Positions 32,974-44,277 of a DNA stretch of 64,000 bases are shown here, in pieces (the first letter of the stretch is position 1; every line of letters starts with the position of its first letter). The DNA is from Microdochium bolleyi (lineage: Eukaryota > Ascomycota > Sordariomycetes > Xylariales > Microdochiaceae), in the NCBI GenBank assembly GCA_001566295.1, contig KQ964269.1, forward strand, positions 62,001 through 126,000, in the 5' to 3' direction. A program made the translations under genes and the position numbers. Under the pieces are notes generated by a model. It was given only the letters and a program-made list of their open reading frames with translations. It was not told the DNA's origin and did not search any database.

Positions 32974-33263
32974 TGTGCATTGGTGTTCATGAAACCGAGG
33001 TGGGATTTGCGGCACAAGGAGCCTCTCTACGTCATGTATGTAAATATTGACAATCCACCTTCAGAGGCCGTAACGCAAGCGAGGTGCTAGTCGGTAATAC
33101 AAAAATTGCATTATGAAAGTGTTCTTGTCTACGGTGAAAGAGTATATGCAAAAGTATGGCTATAACGCTGGCGCGATGGATGAGGGTACATGGGCTCATA
33201 GCTTCATCATCTGCGTGGGAATGCCTGCAATCTCCGCTACCCGATGGAGCCGCCCGTGTCGGA

Positions 33264-35259
33264 TTAACCAAAAAAAAGCTTCCTCTGTTTCGGATCCCCT
33301 GCTGGCCGTGTTCGGCCACGTTTCTTCTTGTCCGCTAGCTTCGACCGCTTGGCATCCGGCACGTCACTGCCAGGCGTGGGACTACGAGCCGATTCGACCT
33401 GGACGGTATCCCGGATTGCCTGTCTGGATAGGCACAGATCGATATGTTCATTGAAGACCTTTTCGTCTGTGGACTGGGGCCGGCCGCAGATGGGACAATC
33501 CCACCAAGGCTCTTCTTCGACCGACGTAGCCTTTCTTTTCGGATTTGGCATGATTTCTTTGCCGTGATGTCGGTACTCCCCCCCCTCAGACTGAGTAGCT
33601 AGCTCTGTTCCAAGGGCATGATCAGCCTGATCCAGGCTGCGGTCAAGGAAAGTTAGATCTTCTTCAGGCCAAGCTTCCCAGTCGCCATCAAACATTTCTT
33701 CCCTTCCTAGCTCCGCCTTGGGCTCGTCATACACAGCACCATCATCATTGTCGCTTGTCGATACTGATCTCTGGGGTTTGAGACCGAAGAAGGCACGAGT
33801 GTCGGGCTTTTTCATGCTGACTAGGTGCGTGCATCGCAAACCCATCAGCCGCAATTTGAGGGCGGGCATCTCCTGCTCGAGCTTGGCGAGTATGGGCAAA
33901 GAATAGTTGTACAGATCGTCTGCGAGGAAAATGGCCTTGGGCGGGACGACTTGGCGCGTGAAGACCTCGTATGTATGCAGCTTGACCTTGAGGACGAGCG
34001 TCCGGCCTCTGACCTCTGCTCGCCGCATATCTTTCTCCAACTCGTCGGCCGTCCAGCGGAGTTTCTCGCGGAGCTGCACGGGATCTGACATATCGCGGAA
34101 GGTGCTTTCGGTTCCCACGCTTTTACGCTCGTACTCCTCGGCCGGCTGCACATTTGTGCGCCCCAACCCAAGATGTACCATGATCAGGAACTCGTAAGTC
34201 TTCTCGCCAAATAGCAGGCGCAGGGCATGCCGCTGAGACCAAATGTCTCCGCAAGTCTTGATACCGATCTCCTGGAGTTCGCGCTCCAATACTCGCCCAA
34301 CGCCATTGACCTTCCTCGTGGGAAGGTCACGCATAAAAGACATGATGGCGTTGCGGTCACTCGGGAGCAGATACTGCCCGTTGGGCTTGTTCATGTTGGA
34401 GCAGATCTTGGCGAGTTTGGCGTTGGCGGCGATGCCAGCCGATACTGTGATCTTGGCCTTTTGACAAACTTCGTCTCGCATCTGCTGCACTGCTGCTTCA
34501 GGGCTCATATGATGCTCGGCGCAATAATTGGTAATGTTCAGGTATGCTTCGTCTATACTGGCACTTTCGAACCGCGGATCGTAGTTGGCGAGGACCTCGC
34601 GCACCTCCCGAGCTTTGGCCGTGTACTTATCGAAATTTGGGCGTATCAATTCGAGATTCGGGCACAACTTCTTCGCAACGAAACCAGCCATGCCGCTCCG
34701 GCATCCAAAAGTTCTGGCAGCATAGTTGCATGTGGTGAGCACGCCTGCACCAACGGCAAATGGCACATCTTTGAGCTCAGGGCGATCGAGCTGCTCGACA
34801 GCGGCATAGAATGCATCGCAATCCACATGTACAATGTGTTGCGACAGATCCCGGCTGAGCTCGAGCTGAGTGATGAGCTGGTCGGCAGCACGAGCCTCGC
34901 GCGAGAGATCGAGCTTCTCGAGTTGACGTTTCTTGTGCAGGATGTTCGTGATCTTTTGCGTAAGTATCTTGTCCTTCTCCTCCTCGCGGCTGAAGTACTT
35001 TGAGCCCTTGGAGGCGTTATAGATCACTTCCGACACCTACGTTTGCACCATTAGTCGGTCTGACCACCGTCGAATAGAATTATGACCAATTCTGGATAGT
35101 TCACACCTTAGACTGGTCTACGGCATCCTGGCCAGCTTTCGTGAGAGAAGGGCCCAAGAGATGATACTTCAGAGTCTCGTGCTCCTCGGAGGCCAGTCGC
35201 TCGCCATCCGATCCGCCAGCATGCAGGGACTCTTCCGTCGGGGTGGTGCTGGCAGTCAT
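33264..35259 (-). CDS. POLK: DNA polymerase kappa (Y-family translesion polymerase)
   Basis: Exons are 35259-35107 and 35036-33264 with a 70-nt intron (AAG/GTGTGA...GTAG, phase 0), giving 641 residues. Exon 1 codes for the N-clasp start (MTASTTPTEE...LLGPSLTKAGQD). The palm carboxylates are in HVDCDAFYAAVEQL (D123, D125) and SASIDEAYLNI (D213, E214). Helix-hairpin-helix GVGRVLERELQEIGIKTCGD and little-finger segments (SVGTESTFRDM, GRTLVLKVKLHTYEVFTRQ) follow. Near the C-terminus is one C2HC UBZ zinc finger, CPICGRPQSTDEKVFNEHID then LC (about residues 563-587), and the protein ends in KQRKLFFG, a PCNA-binding-like tail. It performs bypass of minor-groove lesions, recruited by ubiquitinated PCNA. 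Animal Pol kappa has two UBZ fingers; here I see one. Confidence 0.95.
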
Positions 35260-35797
35260 GGTGGGATACTCAGACGCCCGACTGTATGCCGTGATATGGT
35301 CTGCTTGATCAGCATCGCGGTCTAAGAGTCATACCTTTGCCAAGGAGAGCTGGAGCGATGTTTTGCGTTCGAGCGCTGGCCGTTGAGTTCGTTGTGCGGG
35401 GTAAGCATTCTCTTGTTGTCATATAGCGATTTGTTCTGGCGCGAATGGCAGGCATCCATGTCTGGACTGACGCGAGGTCATTGTCGCGACATCACGTGAT
35501 TTGGCCAGCACAGTCTTAGGTTACTCCACAAAGCAGAGCCCATCAATTATTAGAGTCCGTACTGAGTCAGCAGCTTAAATGTTTGGAGTCCACGAGGCAC
35601 AACCCCGGATTCGCTCCGCATCTCACGTTTGAAATGAGCATATACAGTGAGTTACCACGAAGGTTTCTGGGCTCGACAGGTCATGCACGGGGCCAGTGCC
35701 AGAAACCTGCACTCAGGCGACAAATTTATCATTTAGATGATGACTCTATTACTATTTTGAGTTCACGTGCACGCGTTTGGACGAGTCCACGCACGAT
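35260..35797. other. Pol kappa promoter and GH51 3' flank
   Basis: These 538 bp lie between two minus-strand genes, with no additional gene visible. The first ~150 bp should contain the Pol kappa leader and promoter. Confidence 0.55.
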
Positions 35798-38293
35798 TCA
35801 CTTGGACACAGGATACCCCCCGGACTTGGGAGCTGTGTCGAGAACCGCGACACTCAGGTCAGGCATGTCGAAGCTGAAAACACCGTCGGCATCCGCAGTC
35901 ACTGAAGTCTTGGTTGTCTCGACAACGTTGACGCCAGTCCAGGGGTCGTTGTATCCGTAAGGGTCTTCCGGCCCCGTCAGAAGGGTCAGCTCAGCCTGGG
36001 TACCGGCCTTGACACCCTCAAAAGTAATGCGGACGGGCACATCAGCATTGTCGGTCGAGTTGAAGACTGCGCCCTTGAAAATGTGGCCGCCTGTGACCTC
36101 GTTGCGTCCAGTGACGTAGAACAGCGGGCCGAAGGGGGTCTTGGAGCTGGCAGGGAGGGACTCCGTGAAGATGTGGCCGGCAAAGAGCTACATTACGAGT
36201 TTGTCAGTAGCCCGCCGCAGATAGGTAATGGCGATCTCTAGACGTTAACTCACCTCCCAAACGAACCAGCTCGTCGACCTGGTCGTCAAAGCCGGATCGG
36301 CAGCGTGTTGGATAATGGTAATGGGCCACTGCCATCTGTCAAGGGATTTCAAGACCGGGGCCTAGGTTTGGCGAAACATCATTCGATTGTCAACATGAAA
36401 CGGCGTCCGCGATCAGCCCAGTAGAAGGCCACAGGGTAGAGAAATAACTGACATAGGCTGCTCCAATGATGCGGTCATGGTTCCGTTCGTAACTGATGAG
36501 GCCAACAGCCTCAGCCACAGCGCCCGACCACCAAGGCCATGGCTGCATGGGGCCATTGAAGCCGAGGCCTCCGTTGGGATGTGTGGCCGCCATCTCGCCG
36601 ATAAGGTGAGGCGTCTCGAGCTGATCGGGGTCAGATGACTGTGATTATTGGTGGACTTTGGGAATGACTCACGTTGTCAAAACGGTTGAATTGCTTGATC
36701 AGCGTATCTGGCACGGCATACAAATGGTAGTCACCGGCCGCAGGCTTAGGTATATCGTGTCCGTCAAAGGTCGAGCCTGACGCGATTACCTGAATATCGG
36801 GGTGCGCGGCATTGATGGCCTCGAGGAACATGGGGAAGCGGTAATCCTTGTATGTCTGCCAGCCTGTAGGTCGGCCAGCGAGCCAGTCCTCGTTACCGAT
36901 CTCGACATATCGAAGCTTGAACGGCTTAGGGTGACCAAGCTCGGCACGGCGAGCACCCCACTTCGAGTCGACCGGGCCTCGAATAAACTCGATTTGATCA
37001 AGAGCGTCGTCGATGAAGGGTTGGAGCTTGTCCTTGGGCGTGATGTCTCCGTTGAGACTGAGACCAGAGTAGACACCAACGACTGTGCCGCACAATCTCG
37101 TTAGTTCAAAGAAGCTTCACGGTGCAGTTCTGCCGCAGTGGTGGAGGTACACTGACTCAGTTCCATGCCCAGATCTTCCGAGAACTCGAGGTATTCCATC
37201 AGCCCAAGTCCGTGTGTCTGTGGATATTTCCACACGCCACCAAACCCAGGACGTTCGGTCAACGGACCAAGCGAGTCCTTCCAGTCCCACCAGGATGTGT
37301 TCGTCTGGCCTTCGAGCATGTTGCCACCAGGAATACGGAAGAGAGTCTGTGGCATCAGGTTAGGACAGGTTTTGGTGAGCAGGGCAAAATGCCACAGGCA
37401 TGCCCAGAATTTATGTTGTGTAGGTGCTTACAGGGTGCAGCTGCTCCAGAGCCTCAGCGATGTCGATTCTCATTCCGTTCTTACGACCCTTGTAGGTAGG
37501 CGGGAACAAGCTGATCAAGTTGAAATCCAGGGAGCCATCCACGCCCTATCGCGTTCTGGATTAGCTTGCTGTACAACATGGACCGTGTTCAGTCTGGTGT
37601 TTGACCTGGAATGTTACATACTGCAGAGTCAAATGTGATGGCCAGTGTGTTGTTCGAGTTGGGCGCGTCGCGCTCGGGTCGGAGCTCATAAGTGTGCTCG
37701 GTCCACTTGTCAGGAGTGCAACTGGACTGGACCTTGGCCGAGCCGAAAATGTCGCCCGTGATGTTGGATCTGAACGAGGCGGTGAAGTGGCCGTCATACT
37801 TGCCTTTGACCCAGAAGGACCCAGAATACTTGTGTGCTTTCTTCACGTCCATGCCCCAGTAACCGTCGTTGTAGAAGCCAATGGTCGCGGGATAACCACC
37901 AGGCCCTGCGGCAACATTCATGGAGCTGGCCAGGGCCTTGGACAGTGGCTTGTCGAGCTTCTTCAGAGACAGCTGCGCTCCGCCAAGGCTGTACCACGCT
38001 TCAAGGTTGGCCTCGAAGCTGTAGCTAGACTGGAACGCCCTGTTGCGGACGAGCTCGGCGTAAAGACCACCATCGCCTGAGTTGTTGATGTCCTGCAGCA
38101 ACCCAAAAACCTTGGTGAGCACGACTTTCTAACGGGGGTGCAAAGCTTGGTCTGAACTCACCTCGTGGAGGAAGCCGTATTGGTGGCCATTGGTGGCGTT
38201 GCCTCCGTCAGCCTTGACGGCCACGTCAATGGCGGTGACGGCTGGGGCCAGCGCCAGCCAGGCAGTCAGCCAGGCAGTCTTTGAAGCATGCAT
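35798..38293 (-). CDS. abfA: Secreted GH51 alpha-L-arabinofuranosidase
   Basis: Eight exons rebuild one frame: 38293-38162, 38092-37622, 37545-37432, 37346-37157, 37082-36673, 36620-36453, 36361-36254 and 36187-35798, coding for 660 residues. A signal peptide (MHASKTAWLTAWLALAPAVT) is followed by an N-terminal carbohydrate-binding-like beta domain (INNSGDGGLYAELVRNRAFQ). The catalytic (beta/alpha)8 region holds LFRIPGGNMLEG, the acid/base Glu in RYVEIGNEDW, and the presumed nucleophile Glu in HLIGEMAATHPNGG. A C-terminal beta-sandwich (TPFGPLFYVTGRNEVTGGHI) completes the family layout. It releases terminal arabinofuranosyl residues from arabinan and arabinoxylan outside the cell. Five of seven introns have textbook ends; the exon 4/5 junction (GTCAGT...CACAG) was chosen by frame. 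No carbohydrate cluster surrounds it. Confidence 0.93.
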
Positions 38294-39648
38294 GGTGGAC
38301 TACGAGAGCGGGTACGGTATGGCTGCTGCAGTGGCAAGCTCTGTCCCTGACGGTTGGCGATGGCGCCCCAGCCAATACTTATACCCGGATGGAGGCCACT
38401 GCACGAGGACAATGACTCTTTGTTTTTGTTTCATTTTGCCTCGCCGCTGCACGATATTAGCCGCCGTCCGGTGTGGCGCGGTTGGGACGAAAGGCCAAGA
38501 CGGCCATGTCGCACCGCGCCGCCTGCCTTGCGCATGATGATCATGGCAGAAATGCCAGTGCCCTGTTACTGCAGCGCTCGATATTGCCGGACGGGGAGCC
38601 AGCTTGGCCCTTGCGATGCGCACCTATCGTGAGAGGTGAAAGGCAGCGGGACCTGCTTGTCTGGGACTCGCGGCGGGGACCGGTATGACTGGGGCGTTGG
38701 CCCATTGCCGAGTGTAACGTCCGGCAGTCGTCATGAGCCGCGATCGACAGGCCTAGTGAGCCCATTTGCCAGCCAGCCGGCGCCATGGAGCGATGTCGCC
38801 TCGGGCCTGGGTTCTTGATTTTAGCCTGTGGTGCCCTGTGCAGCCGGGTATATGATGTCGGAGTGCTCCACCCAATGCCTGAGGAGTCAGGACAGCGTTG
38901 GACTGGATTAGATCGTTGTCGCATAGATCCGGGGTAATTGCGTCCTTCCTCCAATCACTGACTGGGCACCAGTCAGATCTGGCAACCCTGCACGCCAGAG
39001 TGCGGGGAGGGATGGGCCGGCGAGCTCGGCAAGCACGCTCGCCCCCAATCTCCGCACGGGTGCCCGGCTGCCACCCGCCAACCCGCGAATCATGGTGCGA
39101 CTGTGTGCGAGTGCTCGCTATCCCGATGTTTTCCTCATGTGGCAGCCGTGGAATGCACGACAAGCGAGCTTCAAAAAAGCTTTCCAGGCTTCTTTCCAAG
39201 TCAGTGTTTCACGCAAGCAAGTTGCGTTGCGTTCGAGCTTGTCGCCTCCCAGAGATGAGGACCCTTCCCGCCCTCTTCTCGCCGTGTTGAGGGCAGCTCC
39301 GCTCTCCTCATACGCGAATCTTTCAGGTTGTCTCTCGCGTCTCCTTGATCCCTCTTGGCTCGCCTCCGCACGTCTACGAAGCGCAAGGGCTCTGCAAATT
39401 ATGCACACGGTGTCTCGGCCACTCCCGAGGCGCAACCAGAGGGACCGGAAGTGAGCAAGCGGCACCCAGGACGAAAATATCAGTATTCTCTTGACAAGCG
39501 ACGGGGACTGCCGTCGAGTTAGCATATCTCTCACAAAGAAACTAGTCAACACTCGCTGAACACTCCACACACACGCGCATAGGGTACGCAACATCATTCC
39601 TAGATGAAATTCCCAACACCCAACTGAGTTGTTACGTCGACACCCGAC
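38294..39648. other. GH51 upstream region and RPEL 3' flank
   Basis: About 1.35 kb without a supported gene. Overlapping frames of up to ~160 codons on both strands (38541-38954, 38753-39199, 39118-39597) have no domain and disagree with each other, as expected in GC-rich DNA. The GH51 promoter should lie just right of 38293. Confidence 0.5.
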
Positions 39649-40103
39649 CTACGCGCCGCCCTCCCGCTTTGCGTACTCATCCTCGATAGCCTCAGCGTAC
39701 TTCTCATCGGCCGAGCGCGGGTCTTCATGAAGGACCCCTTCCTTCACAAGCTTCTCCGGGGACGGGCGGTGCGAGATCTTGTCGTTGAGCGAGTCTGCGC
39801 GCATGTGCTTGGCAAGCTATGCGAGAAGCCATGATGTGTCAGCGTTCAAGCAATCGACAGTGCCCAGAGGCTACGCACCTCTTTCTGCTTCTCCTGGAGG
39901 CCGGCCGCAGCTGTGGACTCGGGCAAGATGTTCTCTGGGGAAGCTGGTCAGCAAGACCTTGGCGCGTGGGCGGAGGGAACAGGAACTGGAGATCCAGGCT
40001 TACTCTCCACAAGCTCAGCACGCTCAGGGCGATGCTTGAGGTGGGTCTCGAGCGAGTTCTTGCGCTCAATGGGGGAGATTGGAGCGTCGTCGACTCCGGA
40101 CAT
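39649..40103 (-). CDS. Small RPEL-repeat protein
   Basis: Exons are 40103-40004, 39934-39879 and 39816-39649, giving 107 residues. Introns are 69 and 62 nt with GTAAGC and GTGCGT donors. Two RPEL-type repeats are visible: NSLETHLKHRPERAELVEKN and SLNDKISHRPSPEKLVKEG, the first with the complete RPxxxEL core. The C-terminus is acidic (DPRSADEKYAEAIEDEYAKR). RPEL motifs in animals bind monomeric G-actin; small two-repeat proteins of this kind are widespread in filamentous fungi but uncharacterised as far as I know. It is divergent from TFIIS, with 744 bp between start codons. Confidence 0.88.
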
Positions 40104-40847
40104 GTCTGCGACTCGTGAATTGGTGATAGTGCAGGTAATGGTTGGTGATGACTTGTGATCAAGGCAGGGGAAGTGAACGAGAATGCCCGAGGACGTGGAT
40201 GACAGCAGCCGGGCGTGAAGCAAGCTCGGAGCTCGAGACGCCCACACCCCCGCCCTCCAGCCTGTGGAGCTTAGCTTGCTTCAAGAATGCGGGGCCAGCC
40301 CGCATGAGTTTCTGGTGCTGCATGCGTCATTCGCCCGGGATGGAGCTGACATAAGCAGTCAGGCCGAATGTGATCAGCTACCGGGTATCTGCAGTTCCAG
40401 CCGTCTGCTCCATTGTCCCTGCCATGAGCTTCATCGCCGTTGCCGGTCGACCCACTTGCCTTTGTGCTGGACATCTTTTGCGACCGACCCCGTGCTCCGA
40501 CCACGAGCCCATCCCGCAACATCAGCTCGCAACACTTCATCGCCGACGCCCACATTCATTACTGCGTGTCCTAGATCGCCCTCGACGTCTCCAGCATCCA
40601 GTAGTCTCATTTACTTGACAACTACCGTCTCGGCACGGCACCCACGTCCATTGCGCCTCGCGATTCGGCCGGTCACACTTTTAATCGTCCACCCGATTAC
40701 TCCTGCCTCCGGCAGACGTCGACCTTGCAGCTGTCGCAAGTTTTCAACGGTTGCATCGCATTGCATACTCGGTCCCCCGCCACTTTGCGCACCCCCCGCT
40801 GCTCGATCCCAGACCACCATCCAGTCAATTCTGCGGCCGCCATCATT
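40104..40847. promoter_or_regulatory. Divergent promoter region of RPEL protein and TFIIS
   Basis: The 744 bp between two outward-facing start codons should contain both promoters. A long spurious plus-strand frame (40264-40980) covers it but has no recognisable content and conflicts with the TFIIS frame. Confidence 0.55.
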
Positions 40848-41881
40848 ATGCTTGACCAGAAAGAGCTCGCCTCGCGAATCTCATCCATCCGCAAGGCGAA
40901 GGATGCGAACGAGCCGGCTTCCGTCATCATCTCTGCCCTCGAGTCGTTGCGGAAGGAGGGCACCCCCACGGAGGAAATGATCAGGGTATGCGCGGCCCTG
41001 CTGTGTAGTCCCGTGTGATTAGTCGGCTGACCAGAACCACACTCCAGAACACGAAAGCCGGCATGTTCATCGGCAGGCTAAGAACCGACAACAACAAGGA
41101 CGTCGCGCGCGCGGCTGCTGAGGTCGTCCAGGCATGGAAGAAGGCAGTCGAGGCGGAGAAGAAGGCCAAGGGTGGCTCTCAGATTGCCAAGCTTCAGGGC
41201 TCGGCCTCACCAGCCAGCATCAAGTCGGGATCCCCAGCGCCGAAAGCGCCAGCAGCCAGTAAGAAGTCGTACACTGGCGATGTGGAAAAGAGGCATTACA
41301 AGACCGACAAGATTGATGTCAACCGGACCGGCTCGCAGACGCGCGACAATATCATTGGTCTTCTTTACAACGGGCTCGCATATCGGTCACGCGAGGCCGA
41401 GGACAATGTTCTCCAGCGTGCTATCGAGGTGGAGCATGCCGCCTACAAGCACTTTGGCGGCGAGAGCAAGGATTACAAGGAGAAGATGCGCTCTCTTTTT
41501 CAGAACCTTAAAGTCAAAGCAAACGAGAAGCTGCGTCTCAACGTCCTGACAGGAACCATTTCCGCCGAGCGTTTTGTCACCATGAGCCAGAAGGAGCTGC
41601 AGTCGGAGGAGCAACGCAAAGCTGATGCCGTACTTGAGAAGGAGAACATGCGCACCGCCCAGGCCGGCATGCCCGAGAAAAGTATCAGCGACTCGCTCGA
41701 GTGTGGCAGCTGCAAGCAGAAGAAGGTCGCGTATACTCAGGCCCAGACCCGCTCTGCCGATGAACCGATGACGACATTCTGCGAATGCATGAACTGTGGC
41801 AAACGATGGAAGGTACGTTGTCCTAATGCTGGCATCTTGGTAGGATGTATATTTACTGACTTGGTCGCATAGTTTTCTTGA
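40848..41881 (+). CDS. dst1: Transcription elongation factor TFIIS
   Basis: Exons are 40848-40985, 41048-41812 and 41873-41881, giving 303 residues; the last exon codes only for Phe, Ser and the stop. Domain I (LW/TFIIS N) is MLDQKELASRISSIRKAK through VVQAWKKAVEAEKK. A Ser/Ala/Pro/Lys linker leads to domain II (KIDVNRTGSQTRDNIIGLLY, EVEHAAYKHFGGESKDYKEK, MRSLFQNLKVKANEKLR). The zinc ribbon has CGSC (C265, C268) and CMNC (C293, C296), with the catalytic acidic pair D284-E285 in RSADEPMTTF, and ends RWKFS. TFIIS enters backtracked RNA polymerase II and stimulates transcript cleavage. All functional residues are present. A 3-codon terminal exon is easily missed by gene finders, which would replace the end with intron-encoded residues. 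Confidence 0.96.
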
Positions 41882-42589
41882 AGAGGCAGCGCCGCCAGGA
41901 TCTCGAGCACGAGGTGGTGTAAAGGTGTGGACGATTCCGGGAGCGAGATCTGGAACATTTAGAAGCACCGCACGAGCATAAGCGTGTTGATTATTTTCTG
42001 GAGAGGGCCTGGTGCAAGAGGTGTTTACAATGGGAGTTCCATGCCATTAGATTATTGGCGGGCGTATTGACTCTTGAAATAATTCTTCATGCATATCGTC
42101 GCACCCCCGATTTGGTCGTGTGACCTGGGTTGCGCACGATCCGATGGCCTGCCGAACGCGAGGTGGACACTTCTTTAACAAGATGGACGCTTCAGCCTGG
42201 GCTCGGAGTTTCTGGGGGGTAATTGAGAATTCCAGGGCTCTTTGAGCTTCCCCTGCAGCAAAAGTGACAGGTCTACCGCGACACTGCGTTCGTTCGTGCG
42301 CCTTGCTAGCATGTGATAGCTGCTCCCGAGCGGATGTGAGGCCAGGCTCTTGCCAGTTGTTCCCTATGTACAAAACACATCCGAACCTTCATGCGCCGCA
42401 CCCTTTTGTAGAGATAGACACGATTCGGATTGCTCAGCAGGCGGCGAGATATAATCACCACAAGCCACGCTGTAAGCGGAAAATCCATGTATCGGCCGCG
42501 GAGTTGCGTGTCACCATTGTTGGCCCGCGCACCAAGAACTAGATTGGCACCGTCAGGTGTGCATAGCGATACTGCGGCCACCCAGATTC
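41882..42589. other. Convergent 3' flanks of TFIIS and cysteine synthase
   Basis: Intergenic DNA between two convergent stop codons. No gene or repeat seen. Confidence 0.55.
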
Positions 42590-43993
42590 TTACAGAGGCT
42601 TGATACCAAGCAGCCTGGTGAGGTCCTCCTTGCTCGGAGTGTTGTCACTACCGCCCTGCGCCTTCTCCTCTGTCTGGTCCTCGAGTCCCATCTCAGCGAC
42701 CTTTTTCCAGAATTTGCTCAGGTGGCGCGTACCCGAGTCGCAGAGGACTGTCACCACCCTGCTGCCCTCCGGTAATGAAAGCGCCGTGGAGACTGCGGCG
42801 ACGCAGTTGACCGAGGAGCTGCTGCCGACAAAGATGCCGTCATTCTCAACCAACCAGCGCGCCATGGCACAGGCCTGCTTGTCCGTCACCTTGACGGCGT
42901 CATCGATGAGGTCGCGGCCGGATTCGAAGTTGTGAGTGACGCGGTTGACGCCGACGCCCTCGACAATGCTGTCGACCTGAGTCCGGCGACGGGTGCCCTC
43001 CTTCTCCGTATTGCTGTACATGACGCCGTAGCGGATCTTGTTGTAGAGGCCGCTTCCCTGTGGGTCTGCCAGGACGACCTTGAGTTTGGTCAGTTTGGCT
43101 GACTCCTTGAGATACTTGGCCACTCCCGAGATGGTGCCTCCCGTGCCGGCGCCTGCGACGAAGGCATCAATATTGCCCGAGGTCTGGACCAAGATTTCTG
43201 GACCGGTCGTCTTGAAGTGAGCAGCGAAGTTGGCGGGTGACTCAAACTGGTCTGCGAAGAAACCGACGCTGCTGTCCTTCTGTGATGCTGTGTGCTCCGC
43301 GGCGCGTCGGCGGGCAAGGTTGACGAAGTGGTCGGGGCTTGTGATGGGAGCCACGGGAACGCGCTCGACAACGGCACCGAGGTGGTGCAAGAGGTCAGAC
43401 TTCTCCATGCTCTGGTCGTCGGGCATGCAAATGTGGGCGCGGTAACCTTTGGCGCGCGCGAGGGCGGCGAGGGAGATGCCGGTGCTGCCAACTGTGCCTT
43501 CGTAGATTGTGTCGCCGCGGTGGGGCACGAGGAAGCCGGCAGCCTCAGCCTCGCGGATCATGTTAAGGGCAACTCTGTCTTTGGGACTGTTGCCAGCCGC
43601 ATTGAGCAGCTCGGCCTTGGCAAGGATGGTCCGACCTGTCGCCTGAGAGAGGCTCTGGATCTCGATGAGCGGTGTGTTGCCGATGGCACCCTCTATGCCT
43701 CGGACAAGCCCCGGAGTGATGCCGGGCGTGGTCTGGGGAATGTAAGGCGAGGCATCATCGCCCGGGTCGGATTCGTGATCCTCGAGCTGGACGGGGCCCC
43801 AAAAGAGACTGGAGCGGCGGCGGAGGTCGGCCCATGATGACACTCCGCGGGGAGGACGGCGGCGACGGGCCTGGTAGCGGCGCTCGAGGTCCGGGTAGAG
43901 ATCCTTGAAGCCGAGAGTGAGGACGATGCCTGCAGCAAAGGCGGCGGCGACGGCGGCGGTGCCGTAGGCCCGAGGATGGTCGCTTAGCGACAT
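42590..43993 (-). CDS. Membrane-anchored cysteine synthase (PLP-dependent, cysteine synthase 2 type)
   Basis: A single exon codes for 467 residues from the ATG of MSLSDHPRAYG. The frame stays open 143 codons further upstream, but that part is Gly/Arg low complexity and lies over the divergent promoter, so it was excluded. An N-terminal hydrophobic segment (AAVAAAFAAGIVLTLGF, residues 13-29) suggests an organelle membrane anchor, followed by an Arg-rich stretch. The fold type II PLP domain has GAIGNTPLIEI, the Schiff-base lysine in AAGNSPKDRVAL (K138), the phosphate-binding loop GTVGSTGIS (residues 166-174), the GAGTGGTISGVAKYL motif and IFVGSSSSVN. It makes cysteine from O-acetylserine and sulfide. 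There is no CBS regulatory domain. It forms a tight divergent pair with the NDUFAF7-like gene. Confidence 0.92.
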   Translation of the reverse strand: MSLSDHPRAYGTAAVAAAFAAGIVLTLGFKDLYPDLERRYQARRRRPPRGVSSWADLRRRSSLFWGPVQLEDHESDPGDDASPYIPQTTPGITPGLVRGIEGAIGNTPLIEIQSLSQATGRTILAKAELLNAAGNSPKDRVALNMIREAEAAGFLVPHRGDTIYEGTVGSTGISLAALARAKGYRAHICMPDDQSMEKSDLLHHLGAVVERVPVAPITSPDHFVNLARRRAAEHTASQKDSSVGFFADQFESPANFAAHFKTTGPEILVQTSGNIDAFVAGAGTGGTISGVAKYLKESAKLTKLKVVLADPQGSGLYNKIRYGVMYSNTEKEGTRRRTQVDSIVEGVGVNRVTHNFESGRDLIDDAVKVTDKQACAMARWLVENDGIFVGSSSSVNCVAAVSTALSLPEGSRVVTVLCDSGTRHLSKFWKKVAEMGLEDQTEEKAQGGSDNTPSKEDLTRLLGIKPL

Positions 43994-44277
43994 GCTGCTC
44001 GCGGGGGAGGCCGATAGAGGATGTGCCGGGACACTTGGGCCACGACGCTCTGCGCCGGGGTCTGGAAGTGGGTGTGCTAGGTCGTTTTGTCGCCGGAGAC
44101 GGCGGCCAGGCGGGACGCCGGCCGGAGCTGTCGAGCTTGGGCCACTGGCCACGCGAGCCCGAGCCAACGCCTGCGGGCGGGCCTTTGCAGCCTCGCCAGC
44201 CGATCCCGAGAAACATTGAACTTCAAACCCAGCGAAACACACCATCGGGCGGGCAGCCCCGAACCACGACAACCCCA
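43994..44277. promoter_or_regulatory. Compact bidirectional promoter (cysteine synthase / NDUFAF7)
   Basis: Only 284 bp separate the divergent start codons of two organelle-linked genes. The stretch is GC-rich and open in several frames on both strands, which makes both genes look longer than they are. Confidence 0.6.

Noticed and set aside
38541..39597. Several overlapping frames of 120-160 codons
   Set aside because: They conflict with one another on both strands and none has a recognisable motif.
44023..44277. Upstream in-frame extension of the NDUFAF7-like protein
   Set aside because: No methionine with a sensible targeting sequence; it is the reverse of the same GC-rich promoter.
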